Part shown: positions 25,990 through 36,376 of the stretch, in pieces
Layout of the letters: each line of letters begins with the position of its first letter
How positions within the stretch are numbered: the first letter of the stretch is position 1
Assembly: GCA_026932145.1 (NCBI GenBank)
Contig: JAIXKT010000054.1
Location: 124,001-188,000 of the forward strand
Reading direction: 5' to 3'
DNA length: 64,000 nt
Source of the DNA: Bacteroidia bacterium
GTDB taxonomy: Bacteria > Bacteroidota > Bacteroidia > J057 > JAIXKT01
Notes under the pieces: model-generated
What the model was told of the DNA's origin: nothing
The model's input: only the letters and a program-made list of their open reading frames with translations
Database searches by the model: none
Made by a program: the position numbers and the translations under genes

Positions 25990-26625
25990 CTAATTTAGGA
26001 ATGGATTATGTTTAATCTCATTCCCGATAGTAGTTTCCTGTCCGTGCCCGCTATAAACGATGGTTTCTGGCGGCAATGTTTTGGTTAGGATATTTAAACT
26101 TTGCATTAATACTGGATACGACCCTCCGGGTAAATCTGTTCGGCCAATGCTTCCGGCAAATAATACATCTCCGCATAAAACATAGCCTTCTTGTTGATTC
26201 CAGAAGCAAACGCTCCCTTGTGAATGCCCGGGTGTGTGCAATACTTGTAATATTATCTCCCCAACTTGAATTGGTTTTTGTGGATCTATAAAGCTATTGG
26301 GTTCTGGAGAAGCCGGTAATGAAAGCCCAAAATGCTTTGCCTGCATCTGACCCTGACGGAGCAAATTTAAATCGTCTAAATGTATTTGCAGTGGAATCTG
26401 ATATTTTTGGGTAATAAAATAGTTCCCCCAAATATGGTCAATATGGCAATGGGTGTTTAGCAAAAGAACCGGTTTTAACGCTTTATCAGAAATAAAGGAT
26501 ACCAATTCACGTTCTTCTTCTTGATTACTACAGCCGGGATCTATAATAATACAGTGTTTATTTGAATCCCAAATTAAATAGGTATTTTCTGAAAATGGAT
26601 TGAAGCAAAATGGTGCTATACTCAT
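25990..26625 (-). CDS. Metallo-beta-lactamase-fold hydrolase (glyoxalase II-like)
   Basis: 211 residues. The metal-binding signature THCHIDHIWG is intact, with the second-site GHSQGSVCFW, CGDVLFAGSIGRTDLPGG and the late GHGQETTIG histidine. The GDVLF-x-GSIGRTDLPGG arrangement is typical of the YcbL/glyoxalase II-like subgroup, which hydrolyses thioesters. It starts 7 nt after the M23 peptidase gene and is probably cotranscribed with it. Confidence 0.87.
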   Translation of the reverse strand: MSIAPFCFNPFSENTYLIWDSNKHCIIIDPGCSNQEEERELVSFISDKALKPVLLLNTHCHIDHIWGNYFITQKYQIPLQIHLDDLNLLRQGQMQAKHFGLSLPASPEPNSFIDPQKPIQVGEIILQVLHTPGHSQGSVCFWNQQEGYVLCGDVLFAGSIGRTDLPGGSYPVLMQSLNILTKTLPPETIVYSGHGQETTIGNEIKHNPFLN

Positions 26626-26632
26626 GGCAGTT

Positions 26633-27544
26633 TTATTTTTGTGAATAATTTAGGAATAGTAGCGGGTTGATGGGTTTGCCGTCTTTCCAGAGTTCAAGGT
26701 GTAGATGTGGGCCTGTGGTTTGTTCGCCGGAATTACCCAATACAGCAATAGCTTCTCCGGTGGCTACGTAGCTGCCGGCTTTTTTGAAAACATAACTATT
26801 GTGTTTGTAAAAAGATACTAAGTTATTGGCATGAGCGACGGCGATAACGTGGCCGGTTTCGTAGGAATACTCTGAAAAAATGATTGTTCCGGCAGTAACA
26901 GCCCGCACTAAGGCATCTTTTTGTGCCGCAATATCAATCCCAAAATGTTGTTCTTGTTCATTGTAGCTATTTGTCAAAACCCCGTCAACGGGAGGAAGCA
27001 AGGAGATAACTACGTCAGAAATATTTTTAGGCTGCGCTGAATACGAAGCTAATACAGCTTTGGGAGGAGTGGCCGATTCAGATGAGGGTGCTGGTGGAGT
27101 TACTACCGGTGGCTCTTTTTCAGCAGGCTTGGCCGTAACTTGCGTTTGAGTGTTCCCTTGTGCCTTGATGGAGTCCTGAGCCGTAAAGTTTGCCATTCGC
27201 TTAACGTTTTCTATCAATGAATCTTGCTGAGCAATAATAACTTCCATATCTAAGACCTTTTCACGCATCTCTTTGATTTTGTTCATCATTTCAGTATTTG
27301 TATAGCCCGGTATGAGTTCTCGAATGGGGGTGAAAACAATCAAAATAGCGGTGATAAAGAACGTCAGGAATATCGTTAAACTACTAAAGAAAATAATGGC
27401 TCCGGAGGAAACCGTCATATCTCCAACGTTTTCTATATTTTCATTATTAATGACCAAAAAACGATAAGGACGCTTTAAAAAGCGTTTTATTTTTTGCCAA
27501 CGTGTTATTTTGGGACGTAAGTCTTTATCAAGAAGACCTTTCAT
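26633..27544 (-). CDS. Membrane-anchored M23-family peptidase
   Basis: 303 residues from the ATG at 27544; a longer frame begins at a TTG six codons upstream inside the promoter. The N-terminal ~45 residues are basic and cytosolic, a membrane segment follows (SGAIIFFSSLTIFLTFFITA), then a coiled coil (MNKIKEMREKVLDMEVIIAQ) and a Pro/Ala/Thr-rich linker. The C-terminal LytM/M23 domain has HFGIDIAA and HLHLELW with the zinc ligands. Such enzymes cut peptidoglycan cross-links or act as regulators of amidases at the septum. Confidence 0.88.
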   Translation of the reverse strand: MKGLLDKDLRPKITRWQKIKRFLKRPYRFLVINNENIENVGDMTVSSGAIIFFSSLTIFLTFFITAILIVFTPIRELIPGYTNTEMMNKIKEMREKVLDMEVIIAQQDSLIENVKRMANFTAQDSIKAQGNTQTQVTAKPAEKEPPVVTPPAPSSESATPPKAVLASYSAQPKNISDVVISLLPPVDGVLTNSYNEQEQHFGIDIAAQKDALVRAVTAGTIIFSEYSYETGHVIAVAHANNLVSFYKHNSYVFKKAGSYVATGEAIAVLGNSGEQTTGPHLHLELWKDGKPINPLLFLNYSQK

Positions 27545-27559
27545 GGTTAAGAGAGAACA

Positions 27560-27567
27560 CAAAGTTA
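27560..27567 (-). promoter_or_regulatory. Candidate -7 element TAACTTTG for the M23 peptidase gene
   Basis: Exact TAnnTTTG match on the minus strand, 15 nt before the ATG at 27544. It lies next to the opposite-strand element at 27581-27588, forming a compact divergent promoter region. Confidence 0.5.
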
Positions 27568-27580
27568 GGTTGTTTTGTCG

Positions 27581-27588
27581 TATTTTTG
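27581..27588 (+). promoter_or_regulatory. Candidate -7 element TATTTTTG for the subtilase gene
   Basis: Exact TAnnTTTG match 40 nt before the ATG at 27629. No clear -33 TTG was seen. Confidence 0.4.
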
Positions 27589-27628
27589 TAAAAAAAATGT
27601 TGTATAAAAGTTTACAACTTCAATACTT

Positions 27629-29269
27629 ATGTGTTTTATTGGGCAAAAGTTTAAGATAAACCATCGTTTTTGGGTGCTTGTGTTAATTCTGGGGGTTGGG
27701 AATATGCTATATGCTCAAGAGTCGGGCAGTTGGTTTCAGTTAATATTTACCGATAAACAATCTGTTTCTCAGCCGGCATTATCAGCTCAGGCACTGAAAC
27801 GCCGTATGTTGCACAAAATCCCTTTAGATAGTGCTGATTTTCCGGTTTTTTCGGGTTATCTTCAAACCTTAGCTGATGTTGGAGTTAAGCCTGCCGGCGT
27901 TTCTCGTTGGTTGAATAGTGCTTTTTGCCGCTTAGATTCCGCTACACTTAGCCAAGTAAAACAACTTGGGTTTATTCAAAAAATTAACCCTTTAAAGGGT
28001 TTTATTCGGGACAGCACCCGCCGTGCCAAAAAACCGGATAATATCTCAAACCACCTGAAAACGAATAATCTTGAACAAGCCAGCGATACACAGCTAAATC
28101 AATTGAATATCAATAAACTGCATCAACTTGGCTATACAGGAAACAATATTCTGATAGCCGTCTTTGATAATGGCTTTGAAAATGTTTCTAAGATAGCGGC
28201 TTTTTCACACATAGACATTGTAGATTCTTATAATTTTGTTACAAACTCATCGGAGATTTATAATGAAGGTTCACATGGCACACAAACGCTTTCTGTTATT
28301 GCCGCCAATCCTTCAAGTGGCTTAACTGGAGCTGCATATCAAGCAAACTTTGCGCTATATGTTACGGAAAATAACTATTCAGAAACGATAACAGAGGAAT
28401 TTAACTGGGTACTTGCTGCGGAACGTGCTGATAGCGCAGGTGCTATGATATTCTCAACTTCATTGGGTTACACTACTTTTGATGATGCTATCGGTAATCA
28501 TACCCGTGAGACCTTAGATGGAAATACTGCTCCTATTACACAAGCTGCTAATATAGCCGCCCGAAAAGGTATTTTGGTTATCAATAGTGCTGGTAATGAA
28601 GGTAATAAAAGCTGGCGTTATATTACTCCGCCTGCTGACGGCGACAGCGTGATTGCCGTGGGTTCAGTAAACTCTGTAGGAGTTCGTTCTTCTTTTAGCA
28701 GCGTAGGCAACAATATAGATGGGCAAATTAAACCGGATTTGATGACTATGGGCGAAAGAACTTCCGTGATTACGCCCTCTGGCCAAATAGCAACAGCTAA
28801 CGGAACGTCCTTTTCTTGCCCGTTATTAGCCGGTTTAGCTGCCTGCTTATGGCAAGTTGCACCTAATCAACCTGCGTGGTGCATCAAAGATGCCTTATTA
28901 CGTGCCGCAGACCGCTTTCAAACTCCCGACAGCCTGTATGGCTACGGAATCCCAAATGCACTCAAATCTTACGGAATATTATTTAAAGCAGCTTCACCAC
29001 CACCCCAACGTTATGTATTTCCCAACCCTACAACTACCTTTTTAGGTATCGCCCTCCACGAAACCGATACTACCGGAACGGCTGTATGCCAAATCTATGA
29101 TACTACCGGAAAATGCGTTTTTGAACAACAATACAACCTCTCTCAAACCTATGGAGCTATCTTGCTGCTGAAAAACAATGAGTTAGCGGGTTTGAATCAA
29201 GGATATTATCTATTAAAGCTCCGAATTAATGAGAAAACGGCCTTAGAGCAAGCTATCATTATCCAATAA
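27629..29269 (+). CDS. Secreted S8 (subtilisin-like) peptidase with T9SS sorting domain
   Basis: 546 residues. Signal peptide at about 1-30 (ending MLYAQ), an inhibitor-like propeptide region to about 155, then the S8 domain. The catalytic triad is Asp180 (LIAVFDNGF), His216 (GSHGTQTLSVIA) and Ser394 (NGTSFSCPLLAG), with the oxyanion Asn323 in SAGNEG. Residues about 460-546 are a T9SS type A sorting domain (RYVFPNPTTTFLGI). It is probably secreted through T9SS as a nutritional or processing protease. It converges on the glycosyltransferase gene. Confidence 0.9.
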   Translation: MCFIGQKFKINHRFWVLVLILGVGNMLYAQESGSWFQLIFTDKQSVSQPALSAQALKRRMLHKIPLDSADFPVFSGYLQTLADVGVKPAGVSRWLNSAFCRLDSATLSQVKQLGFIQKINPLKGFIRDSTRRAKKPDNISNHLKTNNLEQASDTQLNQLNINKLHQLGYTGNNILIAVFDNGFENVSKIAAFSHIDIVDSYNFVTNSSEIYNEGSHGTQTLSVIAANPSSGLTGAAYQANFALYVTENNYSETITEEFNWVLAAERADSAGAMIFSTSLGYTTFDDAIGNHTRETLDGNTAPITQAANIAARKGILVINSAGNEGNKSWRYITPPADGDSVIAVGSVNSVGVRSSFSSVGNNIDGQIKPDLMTMGERTSVITPSGQIATANGTSFSCPLLAGLAACLWQVAPNQPAWCIKDALLRAADRFQTPDSLYGYGIPNALKSYGILFKAASPPPQRYVFPNPTTTFLGIALHETDTTGTAVCQIYDTTGKCVFEQQYNLSQTYGAILLLKNNELAGLNQGYYLLKLRINEKTALEQAIIIQ

Positions 29270-29299
29270 TGATGCAATTCTCGGTAGCGAAAACTTCAT

Positions 29300-30895
29300 T
29301 TAATTTAAGGCACATTCAATTTTGGATGTAGCTACGTTTGGCCGCTGTGCAGCCCCTAAGTAATATACAGAGTATCCGGCAATATAGGTTTTTTGATACG
29401 CAGATAATAATAAGGGTAGTTTTTCCTTAATGGTGCTAAAAAAACCATCTTTTTCAATAATACAAGTTGGAAATTCTTTTTGGAAGGTTAGGAAAAACTC
29501 TTCAGGAGTTATGGTAAAACTTTTATCGGCAATAATTGGCACGGGATTTTGACTTGCCCAATAAAAGACTGTTTTCAGCATAACGGGATCTACATACTTT
29601 ACGGCACAAGCCTGATTCAACTGTAAATATAGTTCCGGCTGCTGATCTGTAATCCATACTTCCTGAATACTACGGCTTTGTAACCAGCTTTTTAGTGGTT
29701 CTATAGTTGAATTTCGGGAATAAACATCATGCCAATGTTCTGTCCAGCCACCTTTTTTTAGAAAAGGTCTTGCCTTTTCAAATAATGTATCTGAATAAGC
29801 TACCAAGAATAGCAAATAAGTAAAAATGGGATATAGTATGGACAAAGCAAAACCGGTTCTTTTAAAGAGAGGCATAATTTTTGAGTGATGAAAAATCATC
29901 AAATAAAAAACAGTTGGAAACACAATCAGATACAAATAATGAGGATATAAACGTTTCCCCCCTACCAATACAGAAAATAATCCGAATATAAACCATGAGA
30001 GCATCAAAATTTCTATCTTTCGTTGCTTTGTATTGAAAGAAAATATTCGATTGCGATAATATAAAAGCCCAATTCCGGCGAGTAACAAAAAAGACCCAAA
30101 TAATTTAAGTACTTCAAATAAATTATCTCCCCAACCCATTTTGCTGCCGGAATATACCCCATCCAGAATGTAATCAAGATTATAAATAATCCCAATTTCC
30201 CAAAAACTGGGCAGTACACCTTGTATGTGCAAAATAATGACCACAATAACCGGAAAAATCAAAGAACCTATGTGAAAGGAAATAACTTCTGAAAAAGAAA
30301 ATTTACTTGCCCATAGATAGCCAAATAAAATCGCAGCATATAAAAATATCCCTTGATATTTTAACGTAATGGCAAAGCCACAGGCTACCCCTATCCAAAA
30401 TAGTTGGCTATTTCTATTTGAACCTTCGTCTGTAACCAGCCTCCAAAGGCTAAATTCAGCCATACAAATAACGGAGAGCATCCATAGTTCAGCATTAGTC
30501 TCCTGAATATGAAATGGCACAGATAATAATAGTATAACCAAAAAAGAAGCTCGTGAAGAATATTGGGAAATAAACTTATGGTTATACAGGGTTACGTTAA
30601 AGTATATTGCTAATATCAGTATAATCAAACATCCTGTTATTCGCATAAAGAGTAAAGAACTGCTCCCAAACGCTTCATAATAAAGCCAATAAATCCAGTA
30701 CAACATTGGGGGCTTATGATCCCATATATCCAAGTAGAGCAATTTTCCTTGGCTTAATTTTTGGGCTATCAGATAATAAATAGATTCATCGCTGGCAAAA
30801 TAGTTAAGGTGCAATGACGGCAAATGCAGCAGAAATGTAAATAATATCAACAAGATAAGTAAAAAGAAACCATCAAGTGAAAATATATTTTTCAT
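29300..30895 (-). CDS. GT-C family (GT39/ArnT-like) membrane glycosyltransferase
   Basis: 531 residues with about 10-12 hydrophobic segments. The first periplasmic loop carries FASDESIYY and DIWDHKPPMLYWIYW, the acidic and HKPP motifs of polyprenol-phosphate-sugar-dependent GT-C transferases. It should move a sugar from a lipid carrier to a glycan, lipid or protein outside the membrane; acceptor and sugar are unknown. It stands alone, with a 207-nt gap to the divergent bioB. Confidence 0.82.
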   Translation of the reverse strand: MKNIFSLDGFFLLILLILFTFLLHLPSLHLNYFASDESIYYLIAQKLSQGKLLYLDIWDHKPPMLYWIYWLYYEAFGSSSLLFMRITGCLIILILAIYFNVTLYNHKFISQYSSRASFLVILLLSVPFHIQETNAELWMLSVICMAEFSLWRLVTDEGSNRNSQLFWIGVACGFAITLKYQGIFLYAAILFGYLWASKFSFSEVISFHIGSLIFPVIVVIILHIQGVLPSFWEIGIIYNLDYILDGVYSGSKMGWGDNLFEVLKLFGSFLLLAGIGLLYYRNRIFSFNTKQRKIEILMLSWFIFGLFSVLVGGKRLYPHYLYLIVFPTVFYLMIFHHSKIMPLFKRTGFALSILYPIFTYLLFLVAYSDTLFEKARPFLKKGGWTEHWHDVYSRNSTIEPLKSWLQSRSIQEVWITDQQPELYLQLNQACAVKYVDPVMLKTVFYWASQNPVPIIADKSFTITPEEFFLTFQKEFPTCIIEKDGFFSTIKEKLPLLLSAYQKTYIAGYSVYYLGAAQRPNVATSKIECALN

Positions 30896-30985
30896 TTTAA
30901 CTGAACAGAGAAACGTTTGATTATTTTACCTAAAAAATAATTCTTATTGATTATCAGCAAATTAGATACAAATGCTAAGTGATTG

Positions 30986-30993
30986 CAAAGGTA
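30986..30993 (-). promoter_or_regulatory. Candidate -7 element TACCTTTG for the GT39-like gene
   Basis: Exact TAnnTTTG match on the minus strand but 90 nt upstream of the start at 30895, so it would give a longer leader than most candidates here. Lower confidence. Confidence 0.35.
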
Positions 30994-31054
30994 CATAAAG
31001 AGCTACAAAAAAAGATGAAAAATCTCTGATTCAAACGATATGGTTTATTTTATA

Positions 31055-31085
31055 TTGATTCATAAAGCAAGGCTAATTAACTTTG
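31055..31085 (+). promoter_or_regulatory. Candidate promoter for bioB (TTG, 20-nt spacer, TAACTTTG)
   Basis: The -7 element TAACTTTG is at 31078-31085 and a TTG at 31055-31057 lies 20 nt upstream, within the usual Bacteroidota spacing. The predicted leader is about 14 nt before the ATG at 31103. Confidence 0.55.
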
Positions 31086-31102
31086 TCCATTCAAAATAAA
31101 AT

Positions 31103-32077
31103 ATGTCAGAAAATCAAAAAGAGTGGAGTTTTGCAGAAATTCAGGCTATTTATCATCAACCTATATTAGACTTAGTATTTCAGGCAGCAACAGTTCACCG
31201 TCAATATAATAACCCCAACCAGATTCAGGTATGTACTTTAGTTTCCATTAAAACAGGAGGCTGTACCGAAGACTGTGCTTACTGCTCTCAATCAGTTAAG
31301 TATCAAACAGATATTGAAGTTCATAAATTAATGGACGTTGAAACGGTATTAACTTTGGCTGATGAAGCTAAGCAAAATGGTTCAACTCGTTTATGCTTAG
31401 GTGCTGCTTGGCGTGAACTACGTGATAATAAAGATTTTGATAAGATTTTAGATATAATCAGTAAAGTAAAAGAACGCGGCTTAGAGGTTTGCTGCACCTT
31501 AGGAATGTTGACCGAAGAACAGGCTAAAAGGCTTCAAGAAGCCGGCTTAGATGCCTATAATCATAATTTAGATACCTCACCGGAATATTATAGCGAAATA
31601 ATCACTACCCGAACCTATGAAGATAGATTAAGAACGTTGGAAAATGTTCAGAAAGCAGGTATTTCCCTATGCTGCGGAGGTATTATCGGCTTAGGAGAAT
31701 CCGATAGCGATAGAATTAGGATGCTACAAATATTAGCGAACCGAAATCCTTACCCAGATTCAGTGCCGGTAAATGCTTTGGTGCCCGTTTCCGGAACTCC
31801 CTTGGAAAATCAGCCCCGAGTGCAGATTTGGGACATACTTAGAATGGTGGCAACGGCTCGCATCATCATGCCGGCAGCTAAGGTACGGTTATCAGCCGGA
31901 AGAGCTACCATGAGCACCGTAGAACAAGCAATATGCTTCTTGGCCGGTGCTAACTCCATTTTCGCCGGCGAAAAACTGCTGACAACGCCCAATAAATCAC
32001 AAATAGAAGACCAAGAATTATTTCAACTACTTGGTTTAGAGCCTTTACCACAACTGATAGAAACACATTCCCATTAA
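31103..32077 (+). CDS. bioB: Biotin synthase
   Basis: 324 residues; a radical-SAM enzyme that inserts sulfur into dethiobiotin. The 4Fe-4S motif is Cys54-x3-Cys58-x2-Cys61 in [13 protein letters not shown]. The [2Fe-2S] cluster ligands fit the cysteines in LEVCCTLG and [12 protein letters not shown] and the arginine in [10 protein letters not shown]. No other biotin gene is next to it. Confidence 0.97.
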   Translation: MSENQKEWSFAEIQAIYHQPILDLVFQAATVHRQYNNPNQIQVCTLVSIKTGGCTEDCAYCSQSVKYQTDIEVHKLMDVETVLTLADEAKQNGSTRLCLGAAWRELRDNKDFDKILDIISKVKERGLEVCCTLGMLTEEQAKRLQEAGLDAYNHNLDTSPEYYSEIITTRTYEDRLRTLENVQKAGISLCCGGIIGLGESDSDRIRMLQILANRNPYPDSVPVNALVPVSGTPLENQPRVQIWDILRMVATARIIMPAAKVRLSAGRATMSTVEQAICFLAGANSIFAGEKLLTTPNKSQIEDQELFQLLGLEPLPQLIETHSH

Positions 32078-32162
32078 TTAAGTTCTTCATTCATAAGATA
32101 CTAAATTAGCATAAAGCGCAGCATTATTATTTAAAAAAAACACCATTACCTAAGATAAAAGT

Positions 32163-33125
32163 ATGAGTATTTTGGCTCATTTTTCAGTTTCCGGGCAAAA
32201 AGACACCCGTTCCGGATTTGGAGCAGGATTGTTAGAATTAGGAAACAAAAATCCTAACGTAGTAGCCTTGTGTGCAGACCTAACAGGCTCTTTGAAAATG
32301 GAAGCATTCCAAAAACAGCATCCGGATCGGTTTTTTCAGTGCGGAATCGCAGAAGCCAATATGATAGGAGTAGCCGCCGGACTAACTATTGGCGGAAAAA
32401 TCCCCTTTGTGGGTACATTTGCCATTTTCGCAGCCGGTCGAGTATATGACCAAGTTCGCCAATCGGTGTGTTATTCTGAAAAGAATGTTAAGATCTGTGC
32501 TTCCCATGCCGGCTTAACCCTCGGAGAAGACGGCGCAACCCACCAAGCCTTAGAAGACATCGGCCTGATGAAAATGCTGCCTAACATGACCGTTATTGTT
32601 CCCTGCGACTATAACCAAACACGATTGGCTACCATAGCCTTAGAAAAGCACTACGGCCCAGCTTATTTACGCTTCGGAAGACCCGCATGGCCAATTTTCA
32701 CCACAGAAAATGACCCAAATTTTGAAATCGGAAAAGTTCAGATACTAACGGAAGGAAAAGACGTAACCATTTTTGCCTGCGGTCACCTTGTATGGAAAGC
32801 AATAGAGGCAGCAGACACTTTAAACCAACAAGGGATTTCTTGTGAAGTTATTAACGTACATACAATCAAACCATTAGATATTTTCGGAATTCTAAAAAGT
32901 GCTGCTAAAACAAGGCGGGTGGTTACTGCCGAAGAGCATCAAGAAGCCGGCGGTATGGGCGAAAGCATAGCCAGAGTGCTATCCCAAAAACTACCAACAC
33001 CGATAGAAACAGTAGCCGTCCGAGATACATTTGGCGAAAGCGGAACCCCAACCGAACTAATGACAAAATATAAACTTGACAGCCAAAACATCATTGAAGC
33101 AGTAAATACAGTTTTGAATAGATAG
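32163..33125 (+). CDS. Transketolase, C-terminal subunit (split form)
   Basis: 320 residues covering the pyrimidine-binding and C-terminal domains of transketolase ([20 protein letters not shown] with the TPP-activating glutamate, [19 protein letters not shown], and the C-terminal domain [14 protein letters not shown]). It lacks the pyrophosphate-binding domain and so must pair with an N-terminal subunit. That partner is at 60288-61139, 27 kb away, whereas split transketolase genes are usually adjacent. A DXS C-terminal half is unlikely because the length and motifs fit split transketolase better. Confidence 0.9.
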   Translation: MSILAHFSVSGQKDTRSGFGAGLLELGNKNPNVVALCADLTGSLKMEAFQKQHPDRFFQCGIAEANMIGVAAGLTIGGKIPFVGTFAIFAAGRVYDQVRQSVCYSEKNVKICASHAGLTLGEDGATHQALEDIGLMKMLPNMTVIVPCDYNQTRLATIALEKHYGPAYLRFGRPAWPIFTTENDPNFEIGKVQILTEGKDVTIFACGHLVWKAIEAADTLNQQGISCEVINVHTIKPLDIFGILKSAAKTRRVVTAEEHQEAGGMGESIARVLSQKLPTPIETVAVRDTFGESGTPTELMTKYKLDSQNIIEAVNTVLNR

Positions 33126-33212
33126 CTGCTGCCTAATAATAAAATACTCCAAAATAGCTGATAAAACACATCAATATAATAACTTAACCGTTTTTTTAAG
33201 CTACCATTTAAG

Positions 33213-35177
33213 ATGAGACTTTTCTACACACAAGCAATATTCCTATTGTTTTGGGGATATTGTATTGGCGGATATTGCCAGAAAATATGTAAGTATGAAC
33301 CTAAAAACGGATTATCTCCCCACCGTTTTAACAAAACACAATTGGCTTCTGAAGCACAGATAGACCTAATGAACCGCTATGATTTAAGATTTGCATGGCT
33401 AAATTTATCGGTAGAGCATACCGCCACAACTATATCCGGAAATACTTTGCTGCGCGCCACTGCCTTACAAGCCTTAGATACTTTCGCATTTCAACTTTCT
33501 GCTGAATTAACAATTGACTCTGTGTTGGTTAATGGAGTTAAGAGCAATTTTTTTCATAGTAATGACGAAAGTCAGGTTTTTTTGTCCAACATAATTTCGG
33601 TAGGCCAAACTGCGGATTTTCAAATTTACTATCATGGAACGCCTACACTTGGCTCCGGTATCTTCAATGAGACTTCCCCTACTTGGCAAAACCAAGTAAC
33701 CTACACCCTAAGCGAACCCTACGGCGCATTTGAATGGTGGCCAAGCAAGCAAATCTTACATGATAAATTGGATTCTGTGTATGTCTTTATCACAACCAGC
33801 AACATCAACAAAGTTGGCTCAAATGGCACCCTAACAGCAACAGTTCCATTACCTGCCAATAAAGTTCGATACGAATGGAAATGCCGCTATCCGATTGATT
33901 ATTATTTAGTTTCCTTTGCCGTAGCGCAATATGTTGAATACAGCCAAAAAGTGAAAATCAATGGTTATCCGGATTCCGTGTTGTTTCAGAATTTTATCTA
34001 TGATAACCCGCAGACCTTAATTCAGTTTCAATCTGAAATTGACAAAACGCCGGCTATGTTGCGTTATTTTTCGGATATTTTTGGAGTTTATCCTTTTTCG
34101 GCAGAAAAATACGGGCACAAAATGGCTCCAATATCCGGCGGCATGGAGCACCAAACCATGACGACCTTAGGTTTCTTTGATGCTGAGTTAGTTGCCCACG
34201 AGTTAGCGCACCAATGGTTTGGAGACCAAGTAACCTGCGCCTCTTGGATAGACCTATGGCTTAATGAAGGATTCGCAAGCTATGCAGAAATTCTTTATAA
34301 TGAACACTTTACACCAGCAAACTTAACTACAAAACTGAATGATGTTTTTGATAATGCCATATCTAAGCCGGACGGGAGCGTTTATGTAACAGATACTTTA
34401 AGCCAAAATAGACTGTTTTCTTCCCGTTTAACCTACAACAAAGCCTCAGCCGTAATCCATACATTACGGTTTATGCTCAATAACGACTCTCTATTCTTCG
34501 CGGTGCTGCAAAATTATCAACAACAATTTCGCCATTCTGTGGCTACCACAGAAGACTTTATTCAGTTAGTAGAACAAATGACCGCTAAGTCTTGGCAAAC
34601 ATTTTTTCAGCAATGGATTTATGGAGAAGGTTATCCAAGTTATAGCGGACGTTGGAATAGCGTAGCAGATACATTATGGATAGAATTAAACCAATTTGGC
34701 TCAACGATAAACCCTGATTTTTTTGACACTGACTTAGAATTACGCCTAAGCAGCCCTTCTAAACCGGATACAATAGTCCGCATTCACCATGCAGCCGTTC
34801 CAACTACCATTTTAAAAATTCCTTTTCAGGGCACTGTGAGCCAGATTACAACAGATCCCAAACAATGGATTTTGGACAAAAATGAAGGCTTTTACATAGA
34901 TCCTTCGTTTGGAATAACTTCAAGAGAGGCAGATAGCTGGCTAAATTGGCGTATTTTCCCGAATCCGGCAAAAAACTACTGCACCTTAGAATTTATTCAG
35001 CTAAAACCTGAAACCCAAATGATTATACATGATTTAACCGGAAAAATAATAAAAAAAACACCGATAAATGAACTCCAAACCATCATCCCCTTAGATGATA
35101 TACCTCCCGGGACGTATCTTGTAGAAGTAAAAAACCAATCCTATTCCCAAACACAGAAGTTGGTGTTAATGCCATAG
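33213..35177 (+). CDS. M1-family aminopeptidase with T9SS sorting domain
   Basis: 654 residues. Signal peptide about 1-22. The gluzincin zinc site is HELAH at 329-333 with the third ligand Glu352 (LNEGFASYAE). The exopeptidase GxMEN motif appears as GGMEH at 309-313, a variant that still holds the N-terminus-binding glutamate. The C-terminal ~85 residues (WRIFPNPAKNYCTLEF) are a T9SS type A sorting domain. A secreted or surface peptidase role is inferred. Confidence 0.9.
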   Translation: MRLFYTQAIFLLFWGYCIGGYCQKICKYEPKNGLSPHRFNKTQLASEAQIDLMNRYDLRFAWLNLSVEHTATTISGNTLLRATALQALDTFAFQLSAELTIDSVLVNGVKSNFFHSNDESQVFLSNIISVGQTADFQIYYHGTPTLGSGIFNETSPTWQNQVTYTLSEPYGAFEWWPSKQILHDKLDSVYVFITTSNINKVGSNGTLTATVPLPANKVRYEWKCRYPIDYYLVSFAVAQYVEYSQKVKINGYPDSVLFQNFIYDNPQTLIQFQSEIDKTPAMLRYFSDIFGVYPFSAEKYGHKMAPISGGMEHQTMTTLGFFDAELVAHELAHQWFGDQVTCASWIDLWLNEGFASYAEILYNEHFTPANLTTKLNDVFDNAISKPDGSVYVTDTLSQNRLFSSRLTYNKASAVIHTLRFMLNNDSLFFAVLQNYQQQFRHSVATTEDFIQLVEQMTAKSWQTFFQQWIYGEGYPSYSGRWNSVADTLWIELNQFGSTINPDFFDTDLELRLSSPSKPDTIVRIHHAAVPTTILKIPFQGTVSQITTDPKQWILDKNEGFYIDPSFGITSREADSWLNWRIFPNPAKNYCTLEFIQLKPETQMIIHDLTGKIIKKTPINELQTIIPLDDIPPGTYLVEVKNQSYSQTQKLVLMP

Positions 35178-35227
35178 TTGTTAAAACTTTATTCTGGTTA
35201 AAAAGGTCTTAGTAAGCAAAATTATAT

Positions 35228-35235
35228 TAACTTTG
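35228..35235 (+). promoter_or_regulatory. Candidate -7 element TAACTTTG for the gene at 35256
   Basis: Exact TAnnTTTG match 20 nt before the GTG start, which supports that start codon. The predicted leader is about 17 nt. Confidence 0.5.
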
Positions 35236-35255
35236 GGCGCAAAATCAACAAAGTT

Positions 35256-36374
35256 GTGCAGAAGAAGTTATTAGTAGTTTTAGGAACCTTTTTTTTCTTG
35301 CTATCCTTTCGTGGATTTGCCTTAGACGGAGATGAAGCACGTCCATTAGCGGACATCGAAAAAGAATTGAAAGTATGGGGAACAGACATCCTAACCCATG
35401 ATTCAATTGAATACAAAATAGCACTGAATGAACGCTTTATCCAGAGATTGAAAACGGTATTAAAGAGAGCAGATAGTTATGACTATCCGTTCGATTCCCT
35501 CATAACGGTTTCACGAATCAGCCCAGCAGATAACTCCTTTCGGATATTTACTTGGCAAATTGTAGATAAAGAAAAAAACTGCCGTTACTATGGAATTATC
35601 CAAAGAAAGCACTTTTTTGGCAAAAATCAGCACAGAATAATAGTAACAGAATTACGAGATAACGTTGATTACAATGTAGCTTTAGAATCTACACCACTTA
35701 CCAAAGGAGAGTGGTTTGGCGCGATATATTACAAACCCAGATATTCTGACTATGGCGTTTTGACTTATACGGGAACGTTTTTTCGCCAAAAAGCCTTGAC
35801 TCCCGGCTTAAAGAAAGAAAAAGTAAAATTTTACGTACTTCTTGGCTGGAACGGCCATGATAACGCCACCCAATATAAAGTTATAGACGTAATAATTTTC
35901 CCCCGCGAAGACAGTTCCAAAATCTATTTTGGAGCACCTATATTCTATGCAGGAACAGGAATTCCCAAACATCGTATCATTTTTGAGTATTCTGATAATG
36001 CAAATTTTTCTTGTAATCAAGCATTTATAGAAGGAAAAAAATCTAAAAAGAAGAAGTTAGCAATTGTTTTTGACCATTTAGCAAAATCCAATAAAACCAA
36101 CCCTACCTCAAACTCATGGGACTACGGCGCAGACGGGTCTTATGACGCACTTCGCTTTGTGAACCGCTATCATGACCAACGAAAAGGTTTTTTTGTATTC
36201 CAAAAAAATGTAACCGTTTATGATCCTTCACTCAAAAAATATGACCCCAAAGTCATCCAAAAACAATATGAAGAAGAGGCAAAACGCCTTAAACAATATA
36301 ACCTTGACTTGAAGAAAAATAAACCCAAGTCAGACCCAAACAGCAACAATAATTCTACTAATAAACCTAAATAA
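35256..36374 (+). CDS. Exported protein of unknown function
   Basis: 372 residues starting at GTG; the signal peptide (KKLLVVLGTFFFLLSFRGFA) and a well-placed promoter element support this start. The body has recurring motifs such as FRIFTWQIVDKEKNCRYYG and KVKFYVLLGWNGHD, which suggest a beta-rich periplasmic protein. The last ~70 residues are charged and low in complexity (Lys/Asn/Ser-rich tail). No catalytic signature or known domain was recognised. It ends 2 nt before hbd, so it may be cotranscribed with it. Confidence 0.75.
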   Translation: MQKKLLVVLGTFFFLLSFRGFALDGDEARPLADIEKELKVWGTDILTHDSIEYKIALNERFIQRLKTVLKRADSYDYPFDSLITVSRISPADNSFRIFTWQIVDKEKNCRYYGIIQRKHFFGKNQHRIIVTELRDNVDYNVALESTPLTKGEWFGAIYYKPRYSDYGVLTYTGTFFRQKALTPGLKKEKVKFYVLLGWNGHDNATQYKVIDVIIFPREDSSKIYFGAPIFYAGTGIPKHRIIFEYSDNANFSCNQAFIEGKKSKKKKLAIVFDHLAKSNKTNPTSNSWDYGADGSYDALRFVNRYHDQRKGFFVFQKNVTVYDPSLKKYDPKVIQKQYEEEAKRLKQYNLDLKKNKPKSDPNSNNNSTNKPK

Positions 36375-36376
36375 AA